The position numbers and the translations under genes were made by a program. A stretch of 64,000 bases of DNA, from assembly GCF_001611275.1 (NCBI RefSeq), contig NZ_CP015080.1, forward strand, positions 620,001-684,000, written 5' to 3'. Within the stretch, counting starts at the first letter, position 1. Each line of letters opens with the position of its first letter. Source of the DNA: Desulfuromonas sp. DDH964 (GTDB lineage Bacteria; Desulfobacterota; Desulfuromonadia; Desulfuromonadales; DDH964). This document shows positions 25,893-33,937 of this stretch, one piece after another. The notes under the pieces were generated by a model that saw only the letters and a program-made list of their open reading frames with translations, had not been told where the DNA came from and ran no database searches.

Positions 25893-26750
25893 ATGAGCAA
25901 ACGCAAACGCTTTGGAGAGATTCTGGTCGAGGCCGGCGCGCTCGATCAGGAGACCCTGGAAAAGGCCCTGATCCAGCAGAAAACGACGGGCAAACGCCTC
26001 GGTCAGGTGCTGGAGGAGAGCGGCATCATCGCCGAGCGGGATATCGCTGTCGTCGTCGCCCGGCAATTCGGCTTCAAGACGGTCAGCAATATCTCCAAGC
26101 ATCCCTTCCCGGACGAAACCCTGGCCGTGGTGACCAGCGAGACGGCGCTGAAGAAACTGATCTTCCCGCTCAAGGTCGAGGAGAAGACCCTCTCCCTGGC
26201 GATGGTCAATCCCCTCGACATTCCGACCCTCGATGACATCTCCTTCCGCACCGGGCTGCGGATCATGCCCTATGTGACGACCCCGAGCGAGATTATCGAT
26301 GCGGTCAACCGCCACTATCTGAAAAGCGACCTGCCGGCCGCCAAGGAGTGGTGGACGGTACTGGTCGTCGACGACCAGGAACTGGTCCGTTCCGCCGTGG
26401 CCGCGGCCCTGAAGAAAGAAGGATATGTCGTGCTCCAGGCCACCAACGGCGCCGATGGACTGAAAGCAGCCATGCAGCATTCGCCGCACCTGATCATCAG
26501 CGACACGGTGATGCCGCGCATGGACGGGTTGGAAATGTTTCGCGCCCTGCAATCGCAGATTGCCACCCGCGCCATCCCGGTAATTGCGCTCTCCTCCCGC
26601 GCCGCCGCCGAAGAGGAGGCCCGCCTGCTCGAGATGGGCTACTTCGATTTTGTCGCCAAACCGATCAATCCGGTCCGCCTGGTGGCCCGGGCCAAGCGCG
26701 CCCTGCGCGCGATTTACGGTCATTCCGACCCGCGTGGCGGGGGGCAATAG
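25893..26750 (+). CDS. MshEN domain-receiver domain fusion (predicted c-di-GMP-binding response regulator)
   Basis: A 285-aa protein. Its N-terminal ~150 residues are the domain found at the start of PilB/MshE/GspE ATPases, but no ATPase follows. The two c-di-GMP motifs of MshEN are complete and correctly spaced: a 24-residue block beginning RFGEILVEAG and ending LIQQ, a five-residue spacer KTTGK, and a second block beginning RLGQVLEESG and ending VARQ. After a short linker comes a receiver domain with VVDDQE, phosphoacceptor Asp in LIISDTVMPRMDG and lysine in FVAKPI. It could couple c-di-GMP level to phosphorylation. ATG at 25893 follows GGGAGCT. The output partner is unknown. Confidence 0.88.
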   Translation: MSKRKRFGEILVEAGALDQETLEKALIQQKTTGKRLGQVLEESGIIAERDIAVVVARQFGFKTVSNISKHPFPDETLAVVTSETALKKLIFPLKVEEKTLSLAMVNPLDIPTLDDISFRTGLRIMPYVTTPSEIIDAVNRHYLKSDLPAAKEWWTVLVVDDQELVRSAVAAALKKEGYVVLQATNGADGLKAAMQHSPHLIISDTVMPRMDGLEMFRALQSQIATRAIPVIALSSRAAAEEEARLLEMGYFDFVAKPINPVRLVARAKRALRAIYGHSDPRGGGQ

Positions 26751-26797
26751 GGCGCTCTCCGGGTCCCGTCACTACCGGGTCGCGGAAGAGAAATCCC

Positions 26798-26825
26798 TTG
26801 TAATATCCCGGATACTCTCTATAAT
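26798..26825 (+). promoter_or_regulatory. Promoter of the thioredoxin-like gene
   Basis: TTGTAA and a perfect TATAAT with a 16-base spacer. A seven-bp hairpin (AGCAGTC/GACTGCT, 26835-26855) follows in the 5' leader. Confidence 0.55.
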
Positions 26826-26881
26826 TATTACCAAAGCAGTCCTGATTCGACTGCTGACGCGATGCAACCGAGGAGGACGCC

Positions 26882-27157
26882 ATGCGTATTGACATATTCT
26901 GCAAGCCCGAAAGCAATTGCCGTTGCGATCGCACCCTCGCCAACGTGCGCCAGGCCCTGGACGAACTGAGTGTCGAGGCGGAAGTCCACCTCTACCGGGA
27001 TCGCCGGAAGATGATCGACTACCGGGTTTACGTCGCGCCGGCACTGCTGATCGACGATAATGTGCGGATTGCCGGCCGGGTCCCGGAGGTCAGCGAGATC
27101 GCCAGGCTGATTGTCGAGCGCCCCCGCTACCGCCGGCGCATGCAGGAAGTGGCCTGA
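26882..27157 (+). CDS. Small thioredoxin-fold-like protein with an N-terminal cysteine cluster
   Basis: A 91-aa protein, MRIDIFCKPESNCRCDRT..., with cysteines at 7, 13 and 15 after the first beta strand. The later segment VAPALLIDDNVRIAGRVPEVSEIARLI matches the cis-proline, beta strand and final helix of thioredoxin/glutaredoxin-like mini-proteins. The cysteine spacing is not a classical CxxC, so redox or metal roles are both possible. GAGGAGGACGCC precedes the ATG. It has its own promoter and terminator, so it is a separate transcription unit between two c-di-GMP receptor genes. Confidence 0.6.
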   Translation: MRIDIFCKPESNCRCDRTLANVRQALDELSVEAEVHLYRDRRKMIDYRVYVAPALLIDDNVRIAGRVPEVSEIARLIVERPRYRRRMQEVA

Positions 27158-27182
27158 ACCTGCCTGGAATACGTATGTTGCC

Positions 27183-27218
27183 AAGCCCCCCGGTCCCAGA
27201 CCAGGGGGCTTTACTTTT
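27183..27218 (+). terminator. Intrinsic terminator after the thioredoxin-like gene
   Basis: Stem AAGCCCCC/GGGGGCTT with an inner GGT/ACC pairing, followed by TTACTTTT. Confidence 0.8.
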
Positions 27219-27269
27219 CGGAGATGGTCGGGTAATTTCAACCCGAATTTTCGAAAGGAATGAAACAGC

Positions 27270-28643
27270 ATGGCCACGATACTGCTGGTCGACGATGTCG
27301 AGCTCTTCCTCGAATTGGAACGCTCCTTCCTGGCGGAAATGGGGCATCGCATCGTCACCCTGAAGTCCGGAGAAGCGGCCCTGGAGCAGCTCGCCGAGAT
27401 TGCACCGGACCTGCTGCTGCTCGATCTCTACATGCCCGGCATCGATGGCGACGAAGTCTGTCGCCGCTTGAGGCGAGATCCCCGCTGGACACAGCTGCCG
27501 GTCATCATGGTGACGGCGGCCGGGAAGGATGCGGAGATCAGAAAATGTCTCGCCGCCGGTTGTGACGACTACCTGACCAAGCCGGTGAACAAGAAGGAGC
27601 TGCTCGAAAAGGTCGAGCGCCTGCTTGGCAAACTCCGGGTTCGCACCGAGCCCCGGGCCCGGATCGATTTGCGGGTGCAACTGCGCAGCACTGGCCGTTG
27701 CCTCTCCGCGAGTGCCCGGGATATCTCCCGTAATGGCGTCTATATCCGCAGTGAAGCACTGTTCAATCCCGGAACGGTCGTCGAGGTGACCCTCGAACTC
27801 CCGGATGGGCGCAGCCAGGTGATGCTGGGCAAGGTCAAGCGGGTAGAGCCCGGGCCGGAAGGGGGGATGGGGATCTACTTTATCCATCCCGAACCCGAAG
27901 GGCAGGCAGTCCTCGCCGGATTGATCGGCCAGTGCCCTGCCCCGCTCCCGCCCGCGGCGGATACCGCAACCGGTCCGGCGGCGGAAGCCCTTGCGCGGGC
28001 CCGGGAAGAGCAGGCCGGCCGTGAGCTGCGCGAGGAAAACCTGCGCCTGCAGCAGCGTATCCGGGAGCTGGAGCAGGAGAATATCGAGTTTGCCAACCAG
28101 ATGCTGCGCACCGAAGAGATCAACAACAACCTGACCAACCTCTATATCGCCTCCTCCCGCCTCCATTCGGTCCTCGATCGGGACCAGGTCGTCGAGATCA
28201 TCCGCGAGATCATCATCAACTTTGTCGGCGCCGAAAAATTCGCCCTGCTGGTGCGCGACAGGGAGAGCCCGGTCCTTTACTACGAAATCGGAGAAGGCTT
28301 TGACAAGAATGGTTTTCCGGTCGTGAAGCTCGGGGAGGGGGTGCTCGGCCAGGTCGCTGCCGACTGCCGGAATTACTTTGTCGAGGAGCCGGTGGCCGGT
28401 GGCTCCGATGACCCCCTGCGACCGCTGGTGGCGATTCCTCTCACCATTCATGGTGAGGCCCTCGGGGTGCTGGCGGTGTATCGCCTCTTCAGCCAGAAGG
28501 AGCAGCTGCAGGCCGTCGATTTTCAGCTCTTCGCCATGCTTGCCGAACATGCCGCAACGGCGATCTTTTCCTCTTCGCTCTATGCCGCTTCGGAACGCAA
28601 GCAGCAGACCTACCGGGGGTTGATGGACCTGCTCCTGAAGTGA
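27270..28643 (+). CDS. REC-PilZ-GAF signalling protein
   Basis: A 457-aa protein. It has a receiver domain (1-120; VDDVELF, phosphoacceptor in LLLLDLYMPGIDG, lysine in LTKPVN) and a PilZ domain (about 125-215) with both c-di-GMP motifs: RIDLR as RxxxR and DISRNGVYI as DxSxxG. A coiled coil of about 50 residues (AREEQAGRELREENLRLQQR...) leads into a C-terminal GAF-like domain (about 300-445). It should integrate phosphorylation, c-di-GMP and a small ligand; there is no catalytic or DNA-binding output, so it probably acts through protein contacts. GAAAGGAATG precedes the ATG. It lies 112 bases after the thioredoxin-like gene, beyond a terminator. Confidence 0.88.
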   Translation: MATILLVDDVELFLELERSFLAEMGHRIVTLKSGEAALEQLAEIAPDLLLLDLYMPGIDGDEVCRRLRRDPRWTQLPVIMVTAAGKDAEIRKCLAAGCDDYLTKPVNKKELLEKVERLLGKLRVRTEPRARIDLRVQLRSTGRCLSASARDISRNGVYIRSEALFNPGTVVEVTLELPDGRSQVMLGKVKRVEPGPEGGMGIYFIHPEPEGQAVLAGLIGQCPAPLPPAADTATGPAAEALARAREEQAGRELREENLRLQQRIRELEQENIEFANQMLRTEEINNNLTNLYIASSRLHSVLDRDQVVEIIREIIINFVGAEKFALLVRDRESPVLYYEIGEGFDKNGFPVVKLGEGVLGQVAADCRNYFVEEPVAGGSDDPLRPLVAIPLTIHGEALGVLAVYRLFSQKEQLQAVDFQLFAMLAEHAATAIFSSSLYAASERKQQTYRGLMDLLLK

Positions 28644-28698
28644 CCGCTGCACGGGGTCAGGCTCAGGCCATCCCTTCGTTCGCCCGCAACCGCCCTGT

Positions 28699-30570
28699 TC
28701 AACCTTCCGGTGGCAGCAGCAGCCCTTCCGCCACCGCGAACTCCACAATCTCTTCCCCCTCGCCGCGGGAAATGCTGCCGGCATAAATCGTTTCCGGGGA
28801 CTGCCGGCCATTGCTGCCGCGCAGCAAGGTCAAAAACGCCTCCTCCAGTGACTCGCAGAGCACCTCGCTTCCCCGGCGCAGGAAGAGACCGGTCGAGCCG
28901 ACGGGGCGAAACAGCTCGGTGATCTGCTGCAGATCGGGTTCCGCCAACTCCTGCAGGTCGAGAATTTCGTAGTGAAAAGGGACCAGCCGCAGAGTCGGGG
29001 CGGTGCGCCAGGAGGTGGTCCAGAGATCCCTTCCGCGCAGCTCTTCCGGGTTCGCCGGCAGGGTCTCGGCGCCGAGCAACGTCTCGGCATAGTGGTAATG
29101 ATAGCGCAGCAGATCCTGGGCCGCCGGCCAGAGTTCGCCCCGGCCGCAGGCGGCAAGGCGTGCCGAAACGAACTCTTCCTGCAGCGGGGCGACGCGCTCG
29201 GCGGGCCAGAGTTCGGCGGTAGCCAGCTCGGCAGCACTGACCCCCTGGCTGGTAAGGAGCCAGGTGGCAAATTGCTCCAAAAACGCAACCGCGGCCAGGC
29301 CAGTCGCCTGCAGCAGGCTGGGGAAAAAAGCAACGGCACGACCGAGGTTGTAAAAAAGGTCGGTCGCCGCCGCCAGGTGGCGGCATTGCTCCATCGCGGC
29401 GGCGCTCATGCTGGTGCTCGATTGCAGCAGGTAGGGTGGGTCGGGATCCGCCTGCAACCCGAATTCGGCGCGGCGCTGATGCAGGGTGGTGCCGGGGAGG
29501 AGCGCCAGGGGAAAGAGGTCGAGATGGTTGGGGCGCAGTGCCAGGGCCTGTTCGAGGCTGGCAGCAAAGCCCTGGTAGTTGTCGCCGGGAAGGCCATAGA
29601 TCAGGTCGAAACCGAAGGTCGCGCCCGCCTGGCTGAGAAGGTCGACCCGCTCGCGGAAGACCTGGGGATCGAAGCGGCGGTGGATGTGGCGCAGCACCTT
29701 ATGGTCGAAGGACTGCAGCCCGAGCTGGACCGAGCAGGGCTGGCGTCCGAGCAGACGGGCGGTGGAGCGATCGAGAAATTCGGCCTTGGCCTCGAGGTGG
29801 AGCTGCAGGTGCGGCGCTTCCCGGCGCGCCAGTTCCAACAGGGCGCGCCCCCGTTCGGCAGGAACATTGAAGCTGGAGTCGAGAACCCAGACCTGACTGG
29901 CGCCGCTGCGGGCAAAGAGCCGCAGCTCCGCCTGCAGGCGCTCTGCCGGGAAGTGGCGCACCCCACTCGTGCCGCGACCGTCGTAGCAGTAATCGCAGGC
30001 GAAGGGACAGCCGCGGGCGGTCTCCCAGAGAATCCCGCCCCCTTCGGTCGGTCGCAATACCCCGGTCAACCAGGGGGAGGGGAGCTCCGTTGGCAACGCC
30101 GGCGTCCGCTCCGGACCGTGGATGATGCCATCCGGCGTGAGCAGGGAAAGGCCGGGAAGGGCGGCCGGTGGTTCGCCCGCGGCCAGCCCGCGGCAGAGTT
30201 CGGCCAGGGCGGCCTCCCCCTCGCCCCGCACCAGGAGCTGAAAGCCATCGGCGGCGAGGAGGGCTTCGGGGGCGGCGGTCGCTTCGGGGCCACCGGCCAC
30301 AAGCAGGGCCGCGGGGAGTGCCTGACGAAGGAGCCGGGCGACGCCCACCATGACCTGGCGGTTCCAGCTGTAGAGGGGAATGCAGACCAGCTGCGGCGCC
30401 GCCTGAACCAGGGTGGCGGCGATTTCGGTTGGGCTCTCCCCGGGGAAGAAGTCGTAGAGGACGGCCTGTTCGCGCAGCTTTGGTGGCAGGGCGGCGGCGA
30501 GGCAGCCGGCGGCCAGCGGAATCGACTGGTTCGAGGGACGAACATGCAGGGTGGCAAAGACGATCTTCAT
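28699..30570 (-). CDS. B12-binding radical SAM protein
   Basis: A 623-aa protein. The N-terminal ~130 residues resemble a cobalamin-binding Rossmann domain (MKIVFATLHVRPSNQSIPLA...LLVAGGPEATAAPE). A radical SAM barrel follows with the cluster motif CPFACDYCYDG, GLQSFDHKVLRHIHR and FDLIYGLPGDNYQGF. The C-terminal ~200 residues are family-specific (DUF4080-like). The substrate cannot be deduced. The ATG at 30570 follows GGGAGAGGCT. It is the last of three minus-strand genes, 34 bases after the patatin gene. Confidence 0.85.
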   Translation of the reverse strand: MKIVFATLHVRPSNQSIPLAAGCLAAALPPKLREQAVLYDFFPGESPTEIAATLVQAAPQLVCIPLYSWNRQVMVGVARLLRQALPAALLVAGGPEATAAPEALLAADGFQLLVRGEGEAALAELCRGLAAGEPPAALPGLSLLTPDGIIHGPERTPALPTELPSPWLTGVLRPTEGGGILWETARGCPFACDYCYDGRGTSGVRHFPAERLQAELRLFARSGASQVWVLDSSFNVPAERGRALLELARREAPHLQLHLEAKAEFLDRSTARLLGRQPCSVQLGLQSFDHKVLRHIHRRFDPQVFRERVDLLSQAGATFGFDLIYGLPGDNYQGFAASLEQALALRPNHLDLFPLALLPGTTLHQRRAEFGLQADPDPPYLLQSSTSMSAAAMEQCRHLAAATDLFYNLGRAVAFFPSLLQATGLAAVAFLEQFATWLLTSQGVSAAELATAELWPAERVAPLQEEFVSARLAACGRGELWPAAQDLLRYHYHYAETLLGAETLPANPEELRGRDLWTTSWRTAPTLRLVPFHYEILDLQELAEPDLQQITELFRPVGSTGLFLRRGSEVLCESLEEAFLTLLRGSNGRQSPETIYAGSISRGEGEEIVEFAVAEGLLLPPEG

Positions 30571-30604
30571 AGCCTCTCCCGGCGTCGTTGGCGGCAGAAT
30601 CGCG

Positions 30605-31729
30605 TCAGATGATGATCTCGGCCGGTGGCGGGGCCGACAATTCGGCCGCGCTGGTGACGATTCCGGCCCGTGCAAAGGCGGCGTGGAAGCGGTCATAGGA
30701 AGTTCGCAGGTCGCTGAGAGCGAGCTGGTAGCCGTAGTTCATCACCATGCTGCGGGCCCGGTTGCTCATCGGGCTCTGGAAGAAGAGGAGCGATTCTTCC
30801 GGCCCCGGCTGCATCAACAGGATATCAACTTCCGGGTGATTCTGCTGGTAGTAACGCAGGGCCAGGCCGAGTTTTTCCCGGCTCTCGATCCGGCGCGACT
30901 GTTCCCAGGCGTAGTTGATGCCGAGTTCGGCAATGCTGGAACAGCGCCCGTAGGAGAGGGAGGGGAGGCAGGTATGTTCCATGTCGTTGTCCATTGGCAT
31001 CCGCGGGTTGATGACGACGATCAGTTTGGCCCCTCGTTCGATGGCGATGTCGAGGTGAGAAACCCGCCCGGTCGAGCCGTCGACATAGAAGCTCTCCCCC
31101 ACCTTGTGCGGTTGGAAGAAGTAGGGGATGGCGCAGGAGGCGGTGATCGCCTGGCAGATGTGCGCTTCGCGATATCCTTCGCTGCCGAAGACAACGCGCT
31201 GGCCGCGGTCGAGATCGTAGGCCGGGATGTAGAGTTCCCGCTTCAGCAGGCGGAAATCGTCGATGATCCCCTCCTGGCGAAACGACCGGCAGAGATAGGC
31301 CTGCAGGGGGTCCAGGGAGAAGAGGCCGGCGGGGAACTGTTCCTGGATGATGTGAATCAGATCGTGCGGGGAGAAGCCCCAGCGGTTCTGCCGGTAATAG
31401 CGGTAGATGCGGTAGAAGTTGCGCAGCACCCGGCCGATGGCGAAGAGGGTTTCGCGGGTTTCGAGCCGGTAGATGTCGCGGCGGCGCCAGTTGAAGACGT
31501 TGCTTTCCTCGTTGGCGATGGCCCGGAACAGGGCTTCCGGTTCGATCCGGTTGGCCATCAGGGTGGCGATGACCGATCCGGCGCTGATGCCGATATAGAG
31601 GTCGAACCGGCAGGGGGAAAAACCGCGCGGGAAGAGCCGGCTCAGGGCAGTCAGGCAGCCGATTTCGTAGGCGGCGCCCATGATGCCGCCTCCGGCCAGG
31701 ACCAGGGCTGTCTTTGTCCGTTTGGCCAT
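30605..31729 (-). CDS. Patatin-like phospholipase
   Basis: A 374-aa predicted lipid acyl hydrolase with the Ser-Asp dyad architecture: oxyanion loop LVLAGGGIMGAAYEIG, nucleophile elbow GISAGS and catalytic Asp in YVDGSTG (Ser replaces the common third-position Gly). There is no signal peptide, so it is cytosolic or membrane-associated. It starts 11 bases after the MXAN_5187-like gene stop and precedes the radical SAM gene by 34 bases, indicating one operon. The physiological lipid is unknown. Confidence 0.9.
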   Translation of the reverse strand: MAKRTKTALVLAGGGIMGAAYEIGCLTALSRLFPRGFSPCRFDLYIGISAGSVIATLMANRIEPEALFRAIANEESNVFNWRRRDIYRLETRETLFAIGRVLRNFYRIYRYYRQNRWGFSPHDLIHIIQEQFPAGLFSLDPLQAYLCRSFRQEGIIDDFRLLKRELYIPAYDLDRGQRVVFGSEGYREAHICQAITASCAIPYFFQPHKVGESFYVDGSTGRVSHLDIAIERGAKLIVVINPRMPMDNDMEHTCLPSLSYGRCSSIAELGINYAWEQSRRIESREKLGLALRYYQQNHPEVDILLMQPGPEESLLFFQSPMSNRARSMVMNYGYQLALSDLRTSYDRFHAAFARAGIVTSAAELSAPPPAEIII

Positions 31730-31740
31730 ACTCGGTCCGC

Positions 31741-32325
31741 CTATTTGGCCTTGACCTTCAGTTTCGGCTTGCCCCCAGCGAGGTCGATGCGGAATTCAAC
31801 CGGGCGATCGCCAAACTTCTCGCGGATCTTGTCCTTTTGCTGGGCCAGGAACTCCTCGACCTTCTGACGCTGGGGAACTTTCAGGTTGCAGGCCTGGTGG
31901 GCTTCGACCAACTGCTGGTAGATGGAATCGATCATCCTGCCGTTGCCCGAAGGATTTGCCGGCGCCTGGTCCAGAGGGCGGGGGGATTCCTTGGCGGCAG
32001 GGACCTCGACCGCTGGCGGGGAGAACTTGGGCAAAAGACCCTGCTGGCGGCTGTAGCGACCTTCCTCGATCAGCCGCAGGATCCGGTCCCAGTAGCTGCA
32101 GTAGGTGTGAAAGCGGGTCGAAAGGTTCTGGAAACGGTAGCGCAGGTCGGTCTGGACAATGCGCCGGTTGGCAAACAGCCGCAGCCGCCGGGCCATCGCC
32201 TCGCGCAGCTTGATCGGCTCACGCTTTTCCACCCCGGCAAAATACTGTTCATAGGCGATTTCCAGCTCCTTCATCTCCTGTTCGATGTCGGAGAGGATCC
32301 TGCCAATGTCACGGCGTTCATTCAT
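31741..32325 (-). CDS. MXAN_5187 C-terminal-domain-like protein
   Basis: A 194-aa charged protein. Its N-terminal helical region (MNERRDIGRILSDIEQEMKELEIAYEQYFAGVEKREP) and the segment FANRRIVQTDLRYRFQNLSTRFHTYCSYWDRILR recall the C-terminal domain named after MXAN_5187 and found in delta-proteobacteria; the assignment is from memory of the pattern. A proline-rich linker leads to a basic helical tail ending KPKLKVKAK. No enzymatic motif is seen. It is the first gene of the three-gene minus-strand operon, with GGAGGCCCTTC before the ATG. Confidence 0.6.
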   Translation of the reverse strand: MNERRDIGRILSDIEQEMKELEIAYEQYFAGVEKREPIKLREAMARRLRLFANRRIVQTDLRYRFQNLSTRFHTYCSYWDRILRLIEEGRYSRQQGLLPKFSPPAVEVPAAKESPRPLDQAPANPSGNGRMIDSIYQQLVEAHQACNLKVPQRQKVEEFLAQQKDKIREKFGDRPVEFRIDLAGGKPKLKVKAK

Positions 32326-32416
32326 GAAGGGCCTCCAAGGCCAAAACTATACTGAAAACGCACGGTAAAGAAAAGGAAATTCCGGATTTGAAGGGGGATC
32401 GAAACCGGCATATTCC

Positions 32417-32444
32417 TTGACTCCCCCCGGAGGTTTCGTATAAT
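32417..32444 (+). promoter_or_regulatory. Strong sigma-70 promoter of glmU-glmS
   Basis: TTGACT and a perfect TATAAT, spacer 16 bases, 37 bases upstream of the glmU start. Confidence 0.75.
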
Positions 32445-32480
32445 GAAGCGCTCGAAAAACCTGCCCGAGAGAGGGGGATC

Positions 32481-33872
32481 ATGAACAAAATTCAACGCGC
32501 TGCAGTGATTCTTGCCGCCGGCCAGGGGACGCGGATGAAATCGTCCCGACCCAAGGTTCTGCACGAGGTGGCGGGAATGCCGATGGTCTATTACCCGTTG
32601 CAACTCGCCGCCGAGCTCCACTGCGATCCGCGGCTGGTGGTGGTCGGCCACGGTGCCGCCACCGTCGAGGCCTATCTGGCCGACAGTGGAGCCGGTTTCG
32701 TGCGCCAGGAAGAGCAGCTCGGCACCGGCCATGCGCTGCGCTGCGCCGCCGAAGCCTTGGCCGGGTTCAACGGAACCCTGCTCCTCCTTTGCGGCGATGT
32801 GCCGCTGCTGCGCCGGGAGACTCTCGATCGCCTGCTCGCCTACCACGAGAGTGAACAGGCGGCGGTGACAGTCCTCACTGCCGAGGTCGCCGAGCCCCGG
32901 GGCTACGGGCGGATCGTCCGCGCTGGCGCCGAGGTCCTGCGTATCGTCGAAGAGAAGGATGCCAGCGCCGAGGAGCAGGCGCTGCGCGAAATCAACACCG
33001 GCATCTATGCCTTTGCCGCCCCCTTTGTCTTTGCCGCCCTGGAGGCGGTCGGCTGCAATAACGCCCAGGGTGAATACTACCTGACCGACGTCCTGGCGAT
33101 TGCCCGGCAAGGGGGCGAGCGGGTCCGTGCCCTGGCGACCGACGACCCCGCCGAAGCGCAGGGGGTCAATGACCGGGTGCAGCTGGCGGCGGCCGGCGTG
33201 GCCATGCGGCGGCGTCGCAACGAGGCGTTGATGCGGGAGGGGGTGACCCTGGTCGACCCGGAGACCGCTTACATCGATCCGGCCGTCCGCATTGGCACCG
33301 ATACCGTCATTGCCCCTGGCGTCCATTTGCAGGGCAATACCAGTATCGGCCGTGACTGTCGTATCGAGCCGGGGGTGGTGGTGCGCGACTGCCAGGTTGC
33401 CGACGGTGTTCACCTCAAGGCCGGTTCGGTACTGGAAGGGTCGCAGGTCGGCGCCGCCTGCGCCATCGGCCCGATGGCCCACCTGCGGCCGGGGACCGTT
33501 CTCGCCGGCCACAACAAACTCGGCAATTTCGTCGAAACCAAGAAGGCGATCCTCGCTGAAGGCGCCCAGGCGAGCCATTTGACCTACCTTGGCGATGCCG
33601 AGATCGGGCGCAACGTCAATATCGGCTGCGGAACGATCACCTGCAACTACGACGGCGTCAACAAGCATCGCACCATCATCGGCGACAATGTCTTCGTCGG
33701 CTCCGATGTCCAGTTCATCGCGCCGGTCCGGATCGGCAGCGGCAGTCTGATCGGGGCCGGCTCGACCATCACCCGGGATGTGCCCGAGGATGCCCTCGCC
33801 ATCGCCCGCAGTGAGCAGAAGATCGTCGAGGGGTGGGCCGCCCGCAAGCGCAAGGCGCGGGAAAAGAAGTAA
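32481..33872 (+). CDS. glmU: Bifunctional GlmU: glucosamine-1-phosphate acetyltransferase / N-acetylglucosamine-1-phosphate uridyltransferase
   Basis: A 463-aa enzyme making UDP-GlcNAc for peptidoglycan and LPS. The N-terminal nucleotidyltransferase has LAAGQGTRMKSSRPKVLH and GTGHALRCA. The C-terminal left-handed beta helix has hexapeptide repeats, the acetyl-CoA site region NFVETKKA and CNYDGVNKHRT. AGAGAGGGGGATC precedes the ATG. It is followed 65 bases later by glmS, so two consecutive amino-sugar steps are cotranscribed. Confidence 0.97.
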   Translation: MNKIQRAAVILAAGQGTRMKSSRPKVLHEVAGMPMVYYPLQLAAELHCDPRLVVVGHGAATVEAYLADSGAGFVRQEEQLGTGHALRCAAEALAGFNGTLLLLCGDVPLLRRETLDRLLAYHESEQAAVTVLTAEVAEPRGYGRIVRAGAEVLRIVEEKDASAEEQALREINTGIYAFAAPFVFAALEAVGCNNAQGEYYLTDVLAIARQGGERVRALATDDPAEAQGVNDRVQLAAAGVAMRRRRNEALMREGVTLVDPETAYIDPAVRIGTDTVIAPGVHLQGNTSIGRDCRIEPGVVVRDCQVADGVHLKAGSVLEGSQVGAACAIGPMAHLRPGTVLAGHNKLGNFVETKKAILAEGAQASHLTYLGDAEIGRNVNIGCGTITCNYDGVNKHRTIIGDNVFVGSDVQFIAPVRIGSGSLIGAGSTITRDVPEDALAIARSEQKIVEGWAARKRKAREKK

Positions 33873-33937
33873 TTGCCGATGGGCCTGCTGCTGTGGCCCG
33901 GTCACTCGTCATCAGCCACTAATTACGGAATTTATCT

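Noticed and set aside
28972..30612. Plus-strand open frame of about 540 codons
   Set aside because: It is antisense to the radical SAM gene.
33873..33937. GlmS ribozyme or other riboswitch before glmS
   Set aside because: The gap is 65 bases and shows no ribozyme core; such ribozymes are also characteristic of Gram-positive bacteria.
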